Origin: Rhynchopus euleeides
Lineage: Eukaryota; Euglenozoa; Diplonemea; Diplonemida; Diplonemidae
Assembly: GCA_963210315.1 (NCBI GenBank)
Contig: OY723257.1
Span: forward strand, 2,232,001-2,296,000
DNA: 64,000 bases
Direction: 5' to 3'
Positions 22,562 through 33,055 of this stretch are shown here, in pieces (position 1 is the stretch's first letter; each line of letters starts with the position of its first letter). The notes below the pieces were generated by a model, which saw nothing but the letters and a program-made list of their open reading frames with translations, made no database searches and was not told the DNA's origin. Position numbers and translations under genes: made by a program.

Positions 22562-25273
22562 AAAATCCAACAGGCTGCCTTCCCACTTGTCGACGGAGGG
22601 GTCCCGGTGACCGACCCCAAAGCTAAGGCGGACCTCCTCTGCAGCCACTACGCCAAGATCAGCGAAGGAAGCGACCAACAGCCACAAGCAGCACACACCC
22701 CGCAGCATGCGAATGACCAGACACCCCCCGAGCTCTCAGCTGCCGAAGACGACTTCTCCAAAGAGGAGCTGAACGCGGCTCTATCCGAACTGCAGGAGCG
22801 GAAATCCCCAGGGCCTGACGACCTCAACAACGAGCTGCTGATGCATCTGGGCCCCCAGGCACGGCAGGGACTCCTGCATGTGCTCAACCTGTCGTGGAAC
22901 AGCGGCATCCTCCCCGACGCGTGGACACGAGCAGTCATCATCCCGATCCTGAAACCGGGGAAGCCAGCAACGGCAGCGTCCTCGTACCGACCAATCGCGC
23001 TCACCAGCACAGCGTGCAAGGTGCTAGAAAAAATGGTGAAGAGGCGCATGGAGCAGCTCATGCTCGACGACGCCTACCCACAGGTGGAGGGGCACTGCGC
23101 GAACCAGGCAGGGTTCCAGCGGCTGAGATCGACAACCGACCAACTAGCCTACATCACCCAAACAGCGACGGACGCCCTCTCCTCCGGAAAGGCAGCTGTC
23201 ACCCTGTACTTCGACCTCGAGAAAGCCTTCGACAAGGTCAGCAAGCACGCAGTCATCAACAGTGTCAGACGGAAGGGCTTCCCCCCGAAATTCACCAGAT
23301 GGCTACACAACTACCTCAGCAACCGCCGAGCCGCCGCACAGGTGCACGGGGTAAGAAGCGACTACTACGACTTCAACAACGGGGTCCCGCAGGGAACAGT
23401 GCTCTCGCCCCTGCTCTTCAACTGCGTGATGGACGATGTATCTCGAGCCATCACCGCCTCCCCTAACATCCACCCAGCGGTGTTCGCAGATGACATCGCA
23501 GTACTCGTCGTCGGGGACAACTACACTGAAGCCCTAAGCACCGCACAGGGCGTCATATCCACACTCGCCGCCGAAATCCCACTCCACGGGCTGCAGCTCT
23601 CCCCCAGTAAATGCTGCTACACGCTGATGGGAACGACGCCCGCAGCGTTGGGCGAGCACAGACGCATGGAGCTCCCAGACGGCACCCCCCTCCAGCACGA
23701 ATCGACAGCGAAGTACCTCGGGGTCTACATCGATGCCTGCCACACGATGACAGACCACGTCGACCACGTCGTGACCACCTGCATGCGACGCCTGAGCATT
23801 CTGCGTATGTTGGCAGGCACTGACTGGGGCTCAAGTGGAGACACGCTGCGCCAGGCCTACCTGACATATGTCTACCCCATCCTGATGTACGCCGCCAGCG
23901 TCTACACCCCTGGCCTGTCCACGAAGAACCTCAAACGCCTGCGAGATGTCCACCGCATGGCAGCCCTGATCATCACGGGCTGTATGAAGAACACCAGCAC
24001 GGCAAAGCTCCTCTGGGAATCACACCTGCGAGACCTCGACCTCGACTTCAAGGTCGCGGTGTGCACAGACCACGAACGCTTCCGCCGCGTGCCCCACTCC
24101 CCAGGATACCGGGCGCAACTAAACACCGGGAACACGGGAGGCAGCTGGCTACATCAGGCACGGAGTCTGGTGAAATCCTCGAAGGTCGACGGGCGCACCC
24201 CCCTGCTGGCCCCCCTGCATGCAGCACACCCCATCCCCCCCTGGGAATGGAACCTGGTGCTGCCACGAGTACACATCCTGGCGACGCTGCCGGGGCTCAC
24301 CGCCCCAAAGGCCGCCACCCCGAAAGACACCCTCCGGGACCTGGCAGAGCAGACCATCCAGGCCCTCCCGACATGCGCCTGGCATGTGTACACCGACGGG
24401 TCAGTCTCCAACTCCACATCGCGGCAACAGCAGGGCGGCGCAGGAGCAGCGGTGTACAGCATGCCGGAGGGCCGCCTCAGGAAAAAGCTCGCCTGGCCGG
24501 CAGGACTCCGCTGCATCAGCTACCAGGCGGAGCTGGTGGCCATCAGAGAATCCCTCGCTCACCTATGCACCCTGGTATCCCCAGGCGAAACGATCGCCAT
24601 CCTCACAGACTCGCAGAGCGCACTGAACGCGCTGCTGAGCGGCCCGCAGCGAGCGAGAGGATCCACCGAATGGGACATCTGGAGGTGGTTGAACGAGCTC
24701 GCCCAAACCCACGATGTCACCACCCACCTCCGCTACATCCCGTCACACGTTGGGGTAGCAGGGAACGAACTCGCTGACAAACAGGCGCAAATCGGTGCCT
24801 TCCGGCCGCAGATGGAACCGGTTAGCCTCGCGTCGGCTCGTGTCGTCCTCCGCCGACACATCTACAACGACGCAACGGTGCCCCGCACGGACAGCGTGTA
24901 CGCGTACCGTTCGGGAATCGGGGAGACGCGACTGCAACGCCCCGACCTCCGCATGGAGGGACTCACCCGCTTAGGGGAAACCACCATCCGCCGACTCCGG
25001 GCCGACCACCACCGCCTGGTCTACGACCATGACATCCCGGGCACGGCACAACCACCTTGCCAACCCTGCCTGAAGCATGCGCCGGGCCACCCCCCGCCTG
25101 GGGTCTCACTGAAGCACCTCTTCTTCGGCTGCCCCGCGACAGCGTCGGCCCGACACCACCTCACAGCCACAAACGTGCACAACCTGCTGTTGCACAACTG
25201 CAAGGAGGCGCTGCGCTACCTGGCCGAGGCAGGGGTAACGGAGCACGGCGAGAAGGACTACCTGAACGCGTGA
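22562..25273 (+). CDS. LINE reverse transcriptase-RNase H
   Basis: The frame is open from 22463 (the first ~33 codons are host inverted repeat, not protein) to TGA at 25273, about 936 codons. Numbering from 22463, RT motifs appear in order: SPGPDDLNNELL (115-126), KPGKPATAASSYRPIALTS (164-182), motif A with Asp-251 (YFDLEKAFD), NGVPQGTVLSPLL (306-318), FADD (341-344) and KYLGVYID (417-424). RNase H follows with Asp-645 (YTDGS), Glu-690, Asp-716 (TDSQSA) and Asp-772 plus His-762 (SHVGVAGNELAD). A Cys/His cluster near 866-890 (CQPC, H, H, C) matches the C-terminal zinc-like motif of this group. All catalytic residues are present; the endonuclease is lacking, so independent retrotransposition is unlikely. 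Codon use is GC-rich. Confidence 0.9.
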   Translation, partial: KIQQAAFPLVDGGVPVTDPKAKADLLCSHYAKISEGSDQQPQAAHTPQHANDQTPPELSAAEDDFSKEELNAALSELQERKSPGPDDLNNELLMHLGPQARQGLLHVLNLSWNSGILPDAWTRAVIIPILKPGKPATAASSYRPIALTSTACKVLEKMVKRRMEQLMLDDAYPQVEGHCANQAGFQRLRSTTDQLAYITQTATDALSSGKAAVTLYFDLEKAFDKVSKHAVINSVRRKGFPPKFTRWLHNYLSNRRAAAQVHGVRSDYYDFNNGVPQGTVLSPLLFNCVMDDVSRAITASPNIHPAVFADDIAVLVVGDNYTEALSTAQGVISTLAAEIPLHGLQLSPSKCCYTLMGTTPAALGEHRRMELPDGTPLQHESTAKYLGVYIDACHTMTDHVDHVVTTCMRRLSILRMLAGTDWGSSGDTLRQAYLTYVYPILMYAASVYTPGLSTKNLKRLRDVHRMAALIITGCMKNTSTAKLLWESHLRDLDLDFKVAVCTDHERFRRVPHSPGYRAQLNTGNTGGSWLHQARSLVKSSKVDGRTPLLAPLHAAHPIPPWEWNLVLPRVHILATLPGLTAPKAATPKDTLRDLAEQTIQALPTCAWHVYTDGSVSNSTSRQQQGGAGAAVYSMPEGRLRKKLAWPAGLRCISYQAELVAIRESLAHLCTLVSPGETIAILTDSQSALNALLSGPQRARGSTEWDIWRWLNELAQTHDVTTHLRYIPSHVGVAGNELADKQAQIGAFRPQMEPVSLASARVVLRRHIYNDATVPRTDSVYAYRSGIGETRLQRPDLRMEGLTRLGETTIRRLRADHHRLVYDHDIPGTAQPPCQPCLKHAPGHPPPGVSLKHLFFGCPATASARHHLTATNVHNLLLHNCKEALRYLAEAGVTEHGEKDYLNA

Positions 25274-25632
25274 ACCAAATAACATCATCAGAGAACAAGG
25301 GCTTCGGCCCGACCTCCCAGCACCCCCCCCCCCCATCCCAGCCCCACGTCACTTACCACAGGCCGCCAGGCGCGTCAGCGTCGGCGACCGCCCGCCCCCA
25401 GTCTGAGAGGCATCAGCCGAATCTCGGTGGAGGCGGGCACAAAACAAAAGGGAGAGTCGTCACTGTGCATATCAGCACGGTCCCGCCCTCTGTGCCAGAC
25501 CAACACACCACCAAAGGAAAAGAGGAAGAGGCGACGTAAGGCAATGCCTCCGTGCGGCCAGGAGAACACGAAATAGCGACCCCCTCTACGGGGAATGCTA
25601 CGAGCACGGCCAAAAATCGTTCAAATCGTTCA
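22562..25632 (+). mobile_element. 5'-truncated LINE with intact RT and RNase H
   Basis: The LINE starts within the left arm of the composite element, ends in a tail GTTCAAATCGTTCAA and is followed by the host sequence (ATATTTACAGGG), with a likely short AATAT duplication. The apurinic-type endonuclease that normally precedes RT is missing, so the copy is 5'-truncated. Related tails occur at six or more other places here. RNase H together with RT suggests the I/Ingi-type group of LINEs. Confidence 0.8.
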
Positions 25633-25635
25633 ATA

Positions 25636-25779
25636 TTTACAGGGCCAGTTGGGGACTCGGTGGTGAGGACGGCTTGCGTCAGGAATCGCGCGAAAAGTGC
25701 ACGAGTAGGTCCCGTCAGGGACTCTGTATGCCGTCCGATCACCTGGTCCAAGTCCCCGAGTCGCAGAAAGCCCTGTAAA
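25636..25779. mobile_element. 144-bp MITE (copy in composite element)
   Basis: The ends TTTACAGGGC and GCCCTGTAAA are inverted repeats flanked by TA. The reverse complement at 55438-55581 has the same length and is nearly identical. There is no coding capacity. Confidence 0.85.
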
Positions 25780-25780
25780 T

Positions 25781-26755
25781 CAGGGGATAAGATAGGTCTG
25801 GTTTTCCGGTTTTCAAAACCAGGGTTTCCCGGTTCCCGGTTTTCTGGAAAAAAAAAAGGTCGGTCTCATTTTTGGCGGTTTTTTTTGTGATTTTGGGACA
25901 GTAAAACAGTCAGAAAAAACGCCATAAAAAAATAGAAAGTGACCCCATCGTGATCCGCACAGAGCTCCAATAGTCCAAAGAAGGCAGAGAAGCGGAGAAG
26001 AAAAATGGACCTAGCGGGTGGCCCGGTGGGTGGTGATGCCCTCGTCATGCAGGTCTCTTCTGTTTTGAAGGTGCACACATGGTGGACTCCAGCCACCATG
26101 TCTAAGAGGGAGTCTAAGACTGCAGTCTGGAGGGCTGAGACGAGAACTCAAACGACTTTCAAGCAGTCTTGAAGGTCGCCAAGCCTATTGGGGGCAACTA
26201 ACAGATGAGATTTGTTTGTTGCCTGTCGTCACAGCTAGGTGCCCATCTCTTCGATAACGGAATGTGTGCAGAGATCTCGTGGACCCTTTGGCCATTCTGT
26301 CGTGCACCCACTCCACCCACAACGCACACCTGTCACGAGTGGTCGCTCCCCCGTCCTCCTCCACCCTGAAGGTTGAACCCTCAAGGACCAGTGATCTCCT
26401 GCTGGCCGGGCTGCGATACAGCGAAGCCTTCCTACTTACAAGCGAATCCAGACTGTAGGGAACAGATGTTCACTACCGTGGCCTCCGGCGGCTGGGGGGC
26501 TCCGCCACCCAGACCCCCCTGTGTAAAAGCATTGCACCAGACCGGTTTTTTGGGCGAGAGTCCAAACTTTCAAAGCAGCTGCTGCGCCTGCCCCACCAAG
26601 CAGCCTCAGTACGACAGGACGCGCGCAGGCACCGGGCCCTCTCAGATTCTGGGAGGGTTTGCGCGGGTCGCGCGCGCCGAAGGCGCGCGCGAAAAATTTT
26701 CAAAACCAGAAAAACCGGAAAACGGCGCCAGAAAAAAAGTCTATCTTATACCCTG
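25781..26755. mobile_element. nested hAT-like element (copy 2)
   Basis: CAGGGGATAAGATAG and CTATCTTATACCCTG are inverted ends. The flanks share TGTAAAT, and the empty site is visible in the 55-kb relative (CCCTGTAAATATTATGG), so 7 of the expected 8 duplicated bases are kept. It contains the ~52-bp GTTCACTACCGTGG motif (26468-26522), a GAA-loop GC hairpin (26668-26692) and one unit of the satellite core (25937). No transposase. Confidence 0.85.
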
Positions 26756-27215
26756 TGTAAATATTATGGAACAAAAAAAATCTGGAACGCCAACCCACCA
26801 GCGTTCCAAAATATTTACGTTCCATAATATTTACGTTCCAAAATATTTACGTATACGGTATATCGCGAGCCACCACCCCCTACCACCACCCACTCACACC
26901 CCCGGTGAGGGAGGGTGGGGTGGGGTGGTGTCTGCGTTTCCAACAAGGCATCGGGCTTGTCACCTGTTCACTATCCAGCAGGGGTAGGCACAGGCAGGTC
27001 CCCCCCCCCCCTCTCCCACGCACAAATCCTCTCTCCTTCTTCTTCTTCTTCACCCCTCCTCTCCCATGTGCCTCGTGGGGGTTCACCGACCTTCGCTTCT
27101 TGTGTGCAGGTGTTTCATCCCTCCTCTCTCGTCCTCTCTCTCTCTCTATCCGACTCTGTTTATTTGCCGTGCCTCTCTTAGGCATCGGTTCTCTATATTG
27201 TCTCTCCTTTTCCAG

Positions 27216-27549
27216 CTCTCAATGCTGTGCTGCCCTACTCCTCATGTACCGTGGTGGATCCCCGCTCCTCCAAGCGACTTCCAAAGCACGGCTCAAGACA
27301 GGCCACATCACACGGATCGTACGGGCCAGCACCCGTCATGTGTCGATGTGACACTGTGCAGTCGTTCCGCATGGAAAAGCCAAGTTGGTATGGTAGTTAT
27401 GATGAATGATGCAGTTGATGATCCCTGCAGACCCACAGAGGAAGGCCAGGTGACTATTCAGTCCGATGGCCTCGGCTCGAAATGCCCACAGAGAAGGGGT
27501 GTGTGCGGTGTGATTTTGAACCAATATTCCTGCTGGTGGTGCGTCTGCG
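27216..27549 (+). CDS. two predicted exons, unknown product
   Basis: Exon 27216-27387 lies between TGTCTCTCCTTTTCCAG and GTATGG. Two frames are open; the more protein-like reads NAVLPYSSCTVVDPRSSKRL. Exon 27431-27549 lies between TGATCCCTGCAG and GTGCGA and is open in two frames (for example PTEEGQVTIQSDGLGSKCPQ). The phase of the favoured frame does not carry cleanly from one to the other, so one frame choice or splice site is wrong. Confidence 0.55.
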
Positions 27550-27576
27550 GTGCGATAAGAGAGTTCTGCCACAACC

Positions 27577-27623
<47 letters not shown>

Positions 27624-28056
27624 CAAAATCGTTGCGCGATCATGTTCCACATTTCGGCGCTTCGTCATCTTGACCCCTGTCCCCCCTCACACACACGCAT
27701 ATTCCCCACCCTCCGGTATTTTATGTTCTTGGCAGTGAAAGGGGTTGTTCTGTCCCTTCTGGATTCTTGTGATTCCTACCTGCAATTCAGGCATTGGGGA
27801 GCGGTGTGCTGAAAGAGTTGCGGGGTACCCAAAAAAAAATATGAGGATTTGGCAACGCAATAAGGGGGGGGGGGGGTGGGTGGTGGGTGGCGATTTCACT
27901 CTGGTGTGCCATAAAGGTGATGCCGGTGCCGTCAGCACAGTTTTTTTTTGTGTGTGTGCGCCACCCCCGAACACAGTTTGGCACGGGGAGAGTCGGGAAA
28001 ATACCGCCACCCCCACACCCCCCCCACCTCACTTAATATGGTTGCTTTGTCTTCAG

Positions 28057-28734
28057 CTGTTCTGTCAATTTGATACCGCGAGTGCTGAGAGTGTTCCCCC
28101 CCACATTCATCCTGCTATGGACCTGTTCTACGCTTGGCGCGTAAAATAAATCCAGGCGTGGGGGGGAGGGGGGGGGAGATGTGCGTGTGTGGAACCAGCA
28201 TGTCATTTATTTTGCACACGCACATATTTTTTTCTTCTCCCCTCCCCCCTCCCCCGCTTTGATTTATTACTATATTTCTGCTGGGGGGGTGTCCCACCCT
28301 CCCAGCCAGATCATCTTCAACCAACGTTGCCTGAGCTCTCTCTCTCTCTCTCTCTCTCTCTCCCCCTCCCTCCCTCCCTCCCGCACCACCCGGGCTGGCG
28401 CTGGGCAGTACTCTCGCAAAGGGCACGCCCCGCAAGCCCTGGCTTCAACACTCACACTCACATCCTCCACCCCACACGCTCTCGAGGTGGAATCGGAACA
28501 CCGGTTCCCCTACTCTTTTATTTGCCCGGATTTGGCGCACAAACAACAGGCCTTTATCTTTGTTTCTGGATGGTTCCCTGCGCTTGGTGGCACCACCGGA
28601 ATGCTTGCAGTCGGCAGGGGGGCGTCACGTTTCTCTGAAGCGATCGACTTCCCCTGCCACTGCAGCACCTATAGACGGTGTGTGCCCGCAGGACCTCCTC
28701 CCTGACGACGCATCGCGGCTGGCGCGTCTGTGCT
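28057..28734 (+). CDS. two joined exons, unknown product
   Basis: Exon 28057-28140 is exactly 28 codons in phase 0 between TTGCTTTGTCTTCAG and GTAAAA (LFCQFDTASAESVPPHIHPA). Exon 28692-28734 starts in phase 0 after GTGTGCCCGCAG and ends at GTAAGG (DLLPDDASRLARLC). The 551-nt intron between them carries CT repeats and a copy of the segment also found at 22390-22470. Confidence 0.6.
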
Positions 28735-29384
28735 GTAAGGTTGCGGTGCAGTGTTGCTTTTGATGTTTAGCATCAAATCATGCCAACGAAGATCGAATCC
28801 CGGCGCGACCCCCCAACCCCACCCCAGAAGAACGATGGGCGGGGGTGGGGAGGGCGATACTGAAATCCGTTCTATTTGCATCACCATTATCAGGGGGTGT
28901 GAGTTTCCCCTCACAGGCAACACAATTTCCGCAGGGCAATTGCCGTTCTGCTCTTCTTTATATTCCGCCCGGGCGGCCTGGGTACATATAGGTGGGTAGG
29001 TGGGTCGGGGTGTGTGACCAGGCCATGCAGCCCCCCTTGTAACATCTTGAGGGGGTTGAGTTGTTTTCCTCATGCAAAAAGAAAAGCTAACTCTATCCGT
29101 GCCCGCTTTGCACATTATTTGCCTGGCCTATGAACCGAAAAGAAAATTCGTGCTGCCTCACCCACGTTGTGAGGTGGCTTCCGAGTCATCTGGCTGAATG
29201 CCAACCTGCTGCGCTAGCCTCGCCAAGCAGCTTCAGACCGGGGTGCCCACCCCTCTCCAAAAAGAAATTAGCAACGCCGAAATACGAAACATTGCGAAGC
29301 GCCTGTATTTTCCGTCGATCCGGAGCTGTTGGGGTGGTGCGGGGGGGGGAGGGGGACAGGGATAGCCACGCGTCACAAAAAGCT

Positions 29385-29505
29385 TGCGGGTGCTGGCCAG
29401 AGGAACCCCCGAGGCAGCGGCTCCCTGTCACCGGGGAGGGGCTGTTGCCTCGGGGGTTGGAAGGACGGGCCAAAAGAAGCTTTGTTCAAAATTGTTCAAG
29501 CTGTG
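29385..29505 (+). mobile_element. 5'-truncated LINE 3' tail
   Basis: GCTGGCCAGAGGAAC, an AGCGGCTCCC middle, GACGGGCCAAAA and a tail with GTTCAAAATTGTTCAA match 25547-25630 in order. Both sides have AAGCT-like sequence, possibly the target duplication. Confidence 0.7.
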
Positions 29506-29805
29506 GACAGAGCTCGGATTTTTGGCCGTGGCCTCCCTCCCTCCCCCCACAAAACACTCCGAACAGCGAAACGGGCGAATGCCCGATTTCTCCGCTTTTT
29601 TCTTTGTACATTATTCGGTGTAATTTACCCACCCACACACAACAAACACAACACGTCAGGCGCCCAAGCTGGACTGCTAGCAGCCTCGCGATCTTGGTTA
29701 TCTTTTTTTTCCTTTTCTCGCTACAAGCGGCGAAGCGCAGCGGAGTCGCGAAGTACCGAATAAAAAATGATACCGGATTGCCCCTTGTTCTACTCTGATT
29801 TGGAC

Positions 29806-30088
<283 letters not shown>

Positions 30089-30187
30089 CCTCCCACCCCT
30101 TTCTGTTGCTGGCAGTGTCATACCTGCATTCATCCCTTCCCTGTTTTTTTGTGCATTACAATCCCCAATCCACACTTGTTTTGCCAG

Positions 30188-30623
30188 GGGGTGATTTTTG
30201 TTGTTTTGGCCGTGCCGATGGCGTCTCCCTGCTTGGTTTGTATCCGCTCTCGCCCTTTTGTTGTTGGGGTGACCTGCGTTGCTTTTTTGGGGGCGCGCTC
30301 TGGGTGTTTTGGAGCGGCCTTCTTTATCCCGAATTCCTTACCGCACCGAGCGACCACAAAAGAGCACGAGGGGAATGAATGCAGGCGCACTCACTCGCCC
30401 CGATTTGCTATATTTTTCTCCTGTTTCCACGCATTCTGTGTGTCACATTCGAAGAACGAACCAAAACCAAACACAGAACACGCGACACCACCAACATTGT
30501 GTAGGTCACTGCCTCTGGTCGTCTGGCCACGCCAGGATGGTGGGCGTCGATGCCAAAGAGAAAATAATGAAGGCAGGGCTGAGAATTGGGATGAATGTTA
30601 GGGCGATGCAGCATCCGAGCTAA
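30188..30623 (+). CDS. candidate exons
   Basis: After the acceptor CACTTGTTTTGCCAG (30187) two frames are open for 60-130 codons. One begins GVIFVVLAVPMASPCLVCIR, which is hydrophobic. A second acceptor near 30537 (CTGGCCACGCCAG) precedes MVGVDAKEKIMKAGLRIGMN, a short basic C-terminus and a TAA at 30621-30623, which looks like a terminal exon. The link between them is not established. Confidence 0.4.
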
Positions 30624-31349
30624 AATGAAACGGGTTCATTCGAGGTCCACCTGTTACCACACACACATGCACACATGATTTTTTTATATGGAGTAGTGTA
30701 GAACGCATCGAGCATTCCCTCCACCCCACCCCACCCCACCCCCCCCCCCCCCCACCCCACTCCCCTGCTCTTGAGCGAAATCCACTGTTATGTCAATACC
30801 CACACGCGGCCGCGGCTTACATTTTGCCCATCCCCCCCCCCCTCTCTCTCTCTCCCCTCTTCCCAACCCATACCGAGCACGCCCCTTCCCTACCACCACC
30901 CCTCCGAAGGATAAGGCCTTTTCTTGACTGATAGTTGTGTTCCCCCACCCCCACCCTCCCAATGTTCGCTCTTCAAAAAAGGGGACATCACCCCCAATGC
31001 CCTCCTCCCGCCACCACCACCACCAATTATACCCGCTGGATAGCTTTTTTTTTGCCGGATTTGTTTTGATTTTGATCTCTCTCGACCCCCCCCACCCCGC
31101 GTTCTCTTCCAATAACGACGTCTTCCACTGGCATTGAGGTCGGTGCATTCAGGCCAATAAGGGTTGCCACCCTACCCCACATTCTCTCTCTGCCACCCTC
31201 CGCACGACCAGGGGTTTCTCGGTGGGACGCCTTTGCATTATTTTTACATCATGTTTCCATGCCCTTCTCAAGAAAAAAATGCGACAAAAAAAACAACTTT
31301 TTCTGGTAGCTTTTGCATGTCACTGATCTGGCGGTCTTGTGCCTCACAG

Positions 31350-31659
31350 GTCTGTGGTTGCAATGCAAAGACAAAATTCAAACAGAACGTCCTCCCGAAG
31401 CTTCTACCTGAGGATTTTCAAGATGGTATGCCATCAGAAAAACAAAACCTAGACCACTGTCAAGAGTGATTGGCGCGATTTCGAAATGCGGACTTCCCTT
31501 GTTTTCTTCTTGTACAAACAAAGGACACAGCTCCAAGTCTTTCAGGATATTTTTTTCTTCATGCGATGCCTGGATAACCACACCTTTGGCGGGGTGACTC
31601 GTGTCATATCCAGGGGTTTCGTTTGTTTAATAGCCCACTTCAAGCTTTTTGACCCTCCC
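31350..31659 (+). CDS. two predicted exons, unknown product
   Basis: Exon 31350-31425 lies between CTTGTGCCTCACAG and GTATGC and reads VCGCNAKTKFKQNVLPKLLP; unspliced it ends at 31469. The next open segment runs to a consensus donor GTGAGT at 31660. Its likely start is 31529, after GGACACAG (LQVFQDIFFFMRCLDNHTFG), or about 31466. Lys-rich and then aromatic-rich; no family recognised. Confidence 0.65.
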
Positions 31660-32015
31660 GTGAGTTTTAATTTATCGCAGTAGCAGGGATGTTACACATG
31701 GCGATTGCTTCCCCGATCAGAGGAGGGGGTGTGGGGGTGTGTGACTGAGTGGGCAGGGGTGTCGGTAGCTGCCACCAGTGGGTATACCCATCATTCCTGC
31801 CCAGCTAACTCTCCCCTCGCCCACTGACACCACCCCCCCTCCTTCACTCGCACACGACCTTTCTTCTTTCTGCTGTTCCGAATGCCGTGCGGCGAGGTGA
31901 ATTAGTGTCGCGAAATGACAATGCACATGCCGTTCGCGGCATGATTGCATTTGGATGCTCGTGAACCTGCTCACCCACGCACGGAACGCACACGCCCATC
32001 ACTGCCACGCCACAG

Positions 32016-32733
32016 GGCGCAACCATATGCAAACACTGCATCTGTCAGGCAGTGGCTGCAGCGCAAGCTGCACCGCCTTGTCTTGCAGAGATCATGTGTC
32101 ACCCCTACAGTGCCAGGGTTCTGGCGGTTCTTTATATTATGTGTTCATCCACTGCCTTCTACTCTGGCATCCCACCGCGTGAGGTTGAGAAATCTCATTG
32201 CTGCCCACTGATGTTCCGTTGTTATCTTCTGCATGATCCACGGCGCACACTCGGACTCGTACTTCAACATCGCCGTCTTTTGCGGATGGCGCTCTTCAAG
32301 GTGTCCGTGGTGTTGCGTCGGGCCTATCTGCCATTTTCTACCCCTTCTTCCTCTCTCAAACAATAAAGGTGTTGGTGTGTGCGTCCCCGTAAAGGGAATG
32401 CCCTCACTCTTCCCGATGGTTCGTTGATCAAGAATAGTTGCATTTTTTGGCGGTGGCCCCTTGCATCTCTTGCCTGCTTCAGAACAGACTGATGTATTCA
32501 CATTGTGAAGGCACTCACCCCGTGACCCAGCCATGGCTGGTCTTCGCGGATCTGTGCAGACACAGGAAGTTGTGCGTGTGTCCTTTCTTTTTGCCACCCT
32601 TTGAAAGTCAGAAGGCGTGATGTCAAAACAACACAGGAAACCGGACTCGCGCAAAACCTCCCGCTCGCCGTTCAAAAAACCGTCATTTCTGATGAAGCAA
32701 ATCAAACATGCTCGGAAGGCCAGTCCGAATAAA
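32016..32733 (+). CDS. three-exon gene segment, unknown product
   Basis: Exon 32016-32178 lies between CACTGCCACGCCACAG and GTGAGG (AQPYANTASVRQWLQRKLHR). Exon 32483-32575 lies between CTCTTGCCTGCTTCAG and GTGTGT (NRLMYSHCEGTHPVTQPWLV). Phases agree. The segment after CCTTTGAAAGTCAG (32610) is open to a TAA near 32733 in a polar frame (RRDVKTTQETGLAQNLPLAV) and may be the last exon; joining it needs an intron of only 33-35 nt. An alternative frame from 32089 stays open to 32366, where the stop overlaps AATAAA. Confidence 0.6.
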
Positions 32734-33055
32734 TCGCACAAATCGTGAAAAACAAGCAACACACAGGTGTGGTGGTTCTCTCCACCCACCCCTCTTCATC
32801 GCCCTTCTACACCCCTCATCCGCCTCTACCTTATTATTGAAAATTGATGATACCGCGTTTAGCTTCCCCCCCGCCCCCCTCCCTTCCCCAGTGGGCCTCG
32901 TCTGTGGCACCACCAGTCTAAAAAGTAGTTTCAGATCGTTGAACGCGACAAGCTTCTGATGAGGGCGCATGTCCGCCAAGGCAAAAAATATCGCGCTAAA
33001 AACAATGGTTCGCAAAATTGTTCGCATTCCCTCCCCCCCCCCCCTGTTGCACCAG

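Larger units (their letters stand above)
22473..26858. mobile_element. composite TA-flanked terminal-inverted-repeat element
   Basis: Both ends carry CCGTATACGTAAATATT flanked by TA, then short GTAAATATTATGGAACG repeats and a hairpin (left core GGGCCCATTTTTGGCCGG, right core GCCAACCCACCAGC). The same parts, in reverse order, make up the 329-bp copy at 55341-55669. This large copy equals the small one plus two insertions: a LINE (about 22562-25632) and a hAT-like element (25781-26755). A 144-bp MITE is in both. TA duplication fits a Tc1/mariner-like mechanism, but no transposase is present. Confidence 0.85.

Noticed and set aside
28780..28810. ATCGAATCCCGGC, resembling a tRNA T-arm
   Set aside because: No acceptor stem, D-arm or anticodon arm can be folded around it; no tRNA or rRNA was found anywhere in the window.
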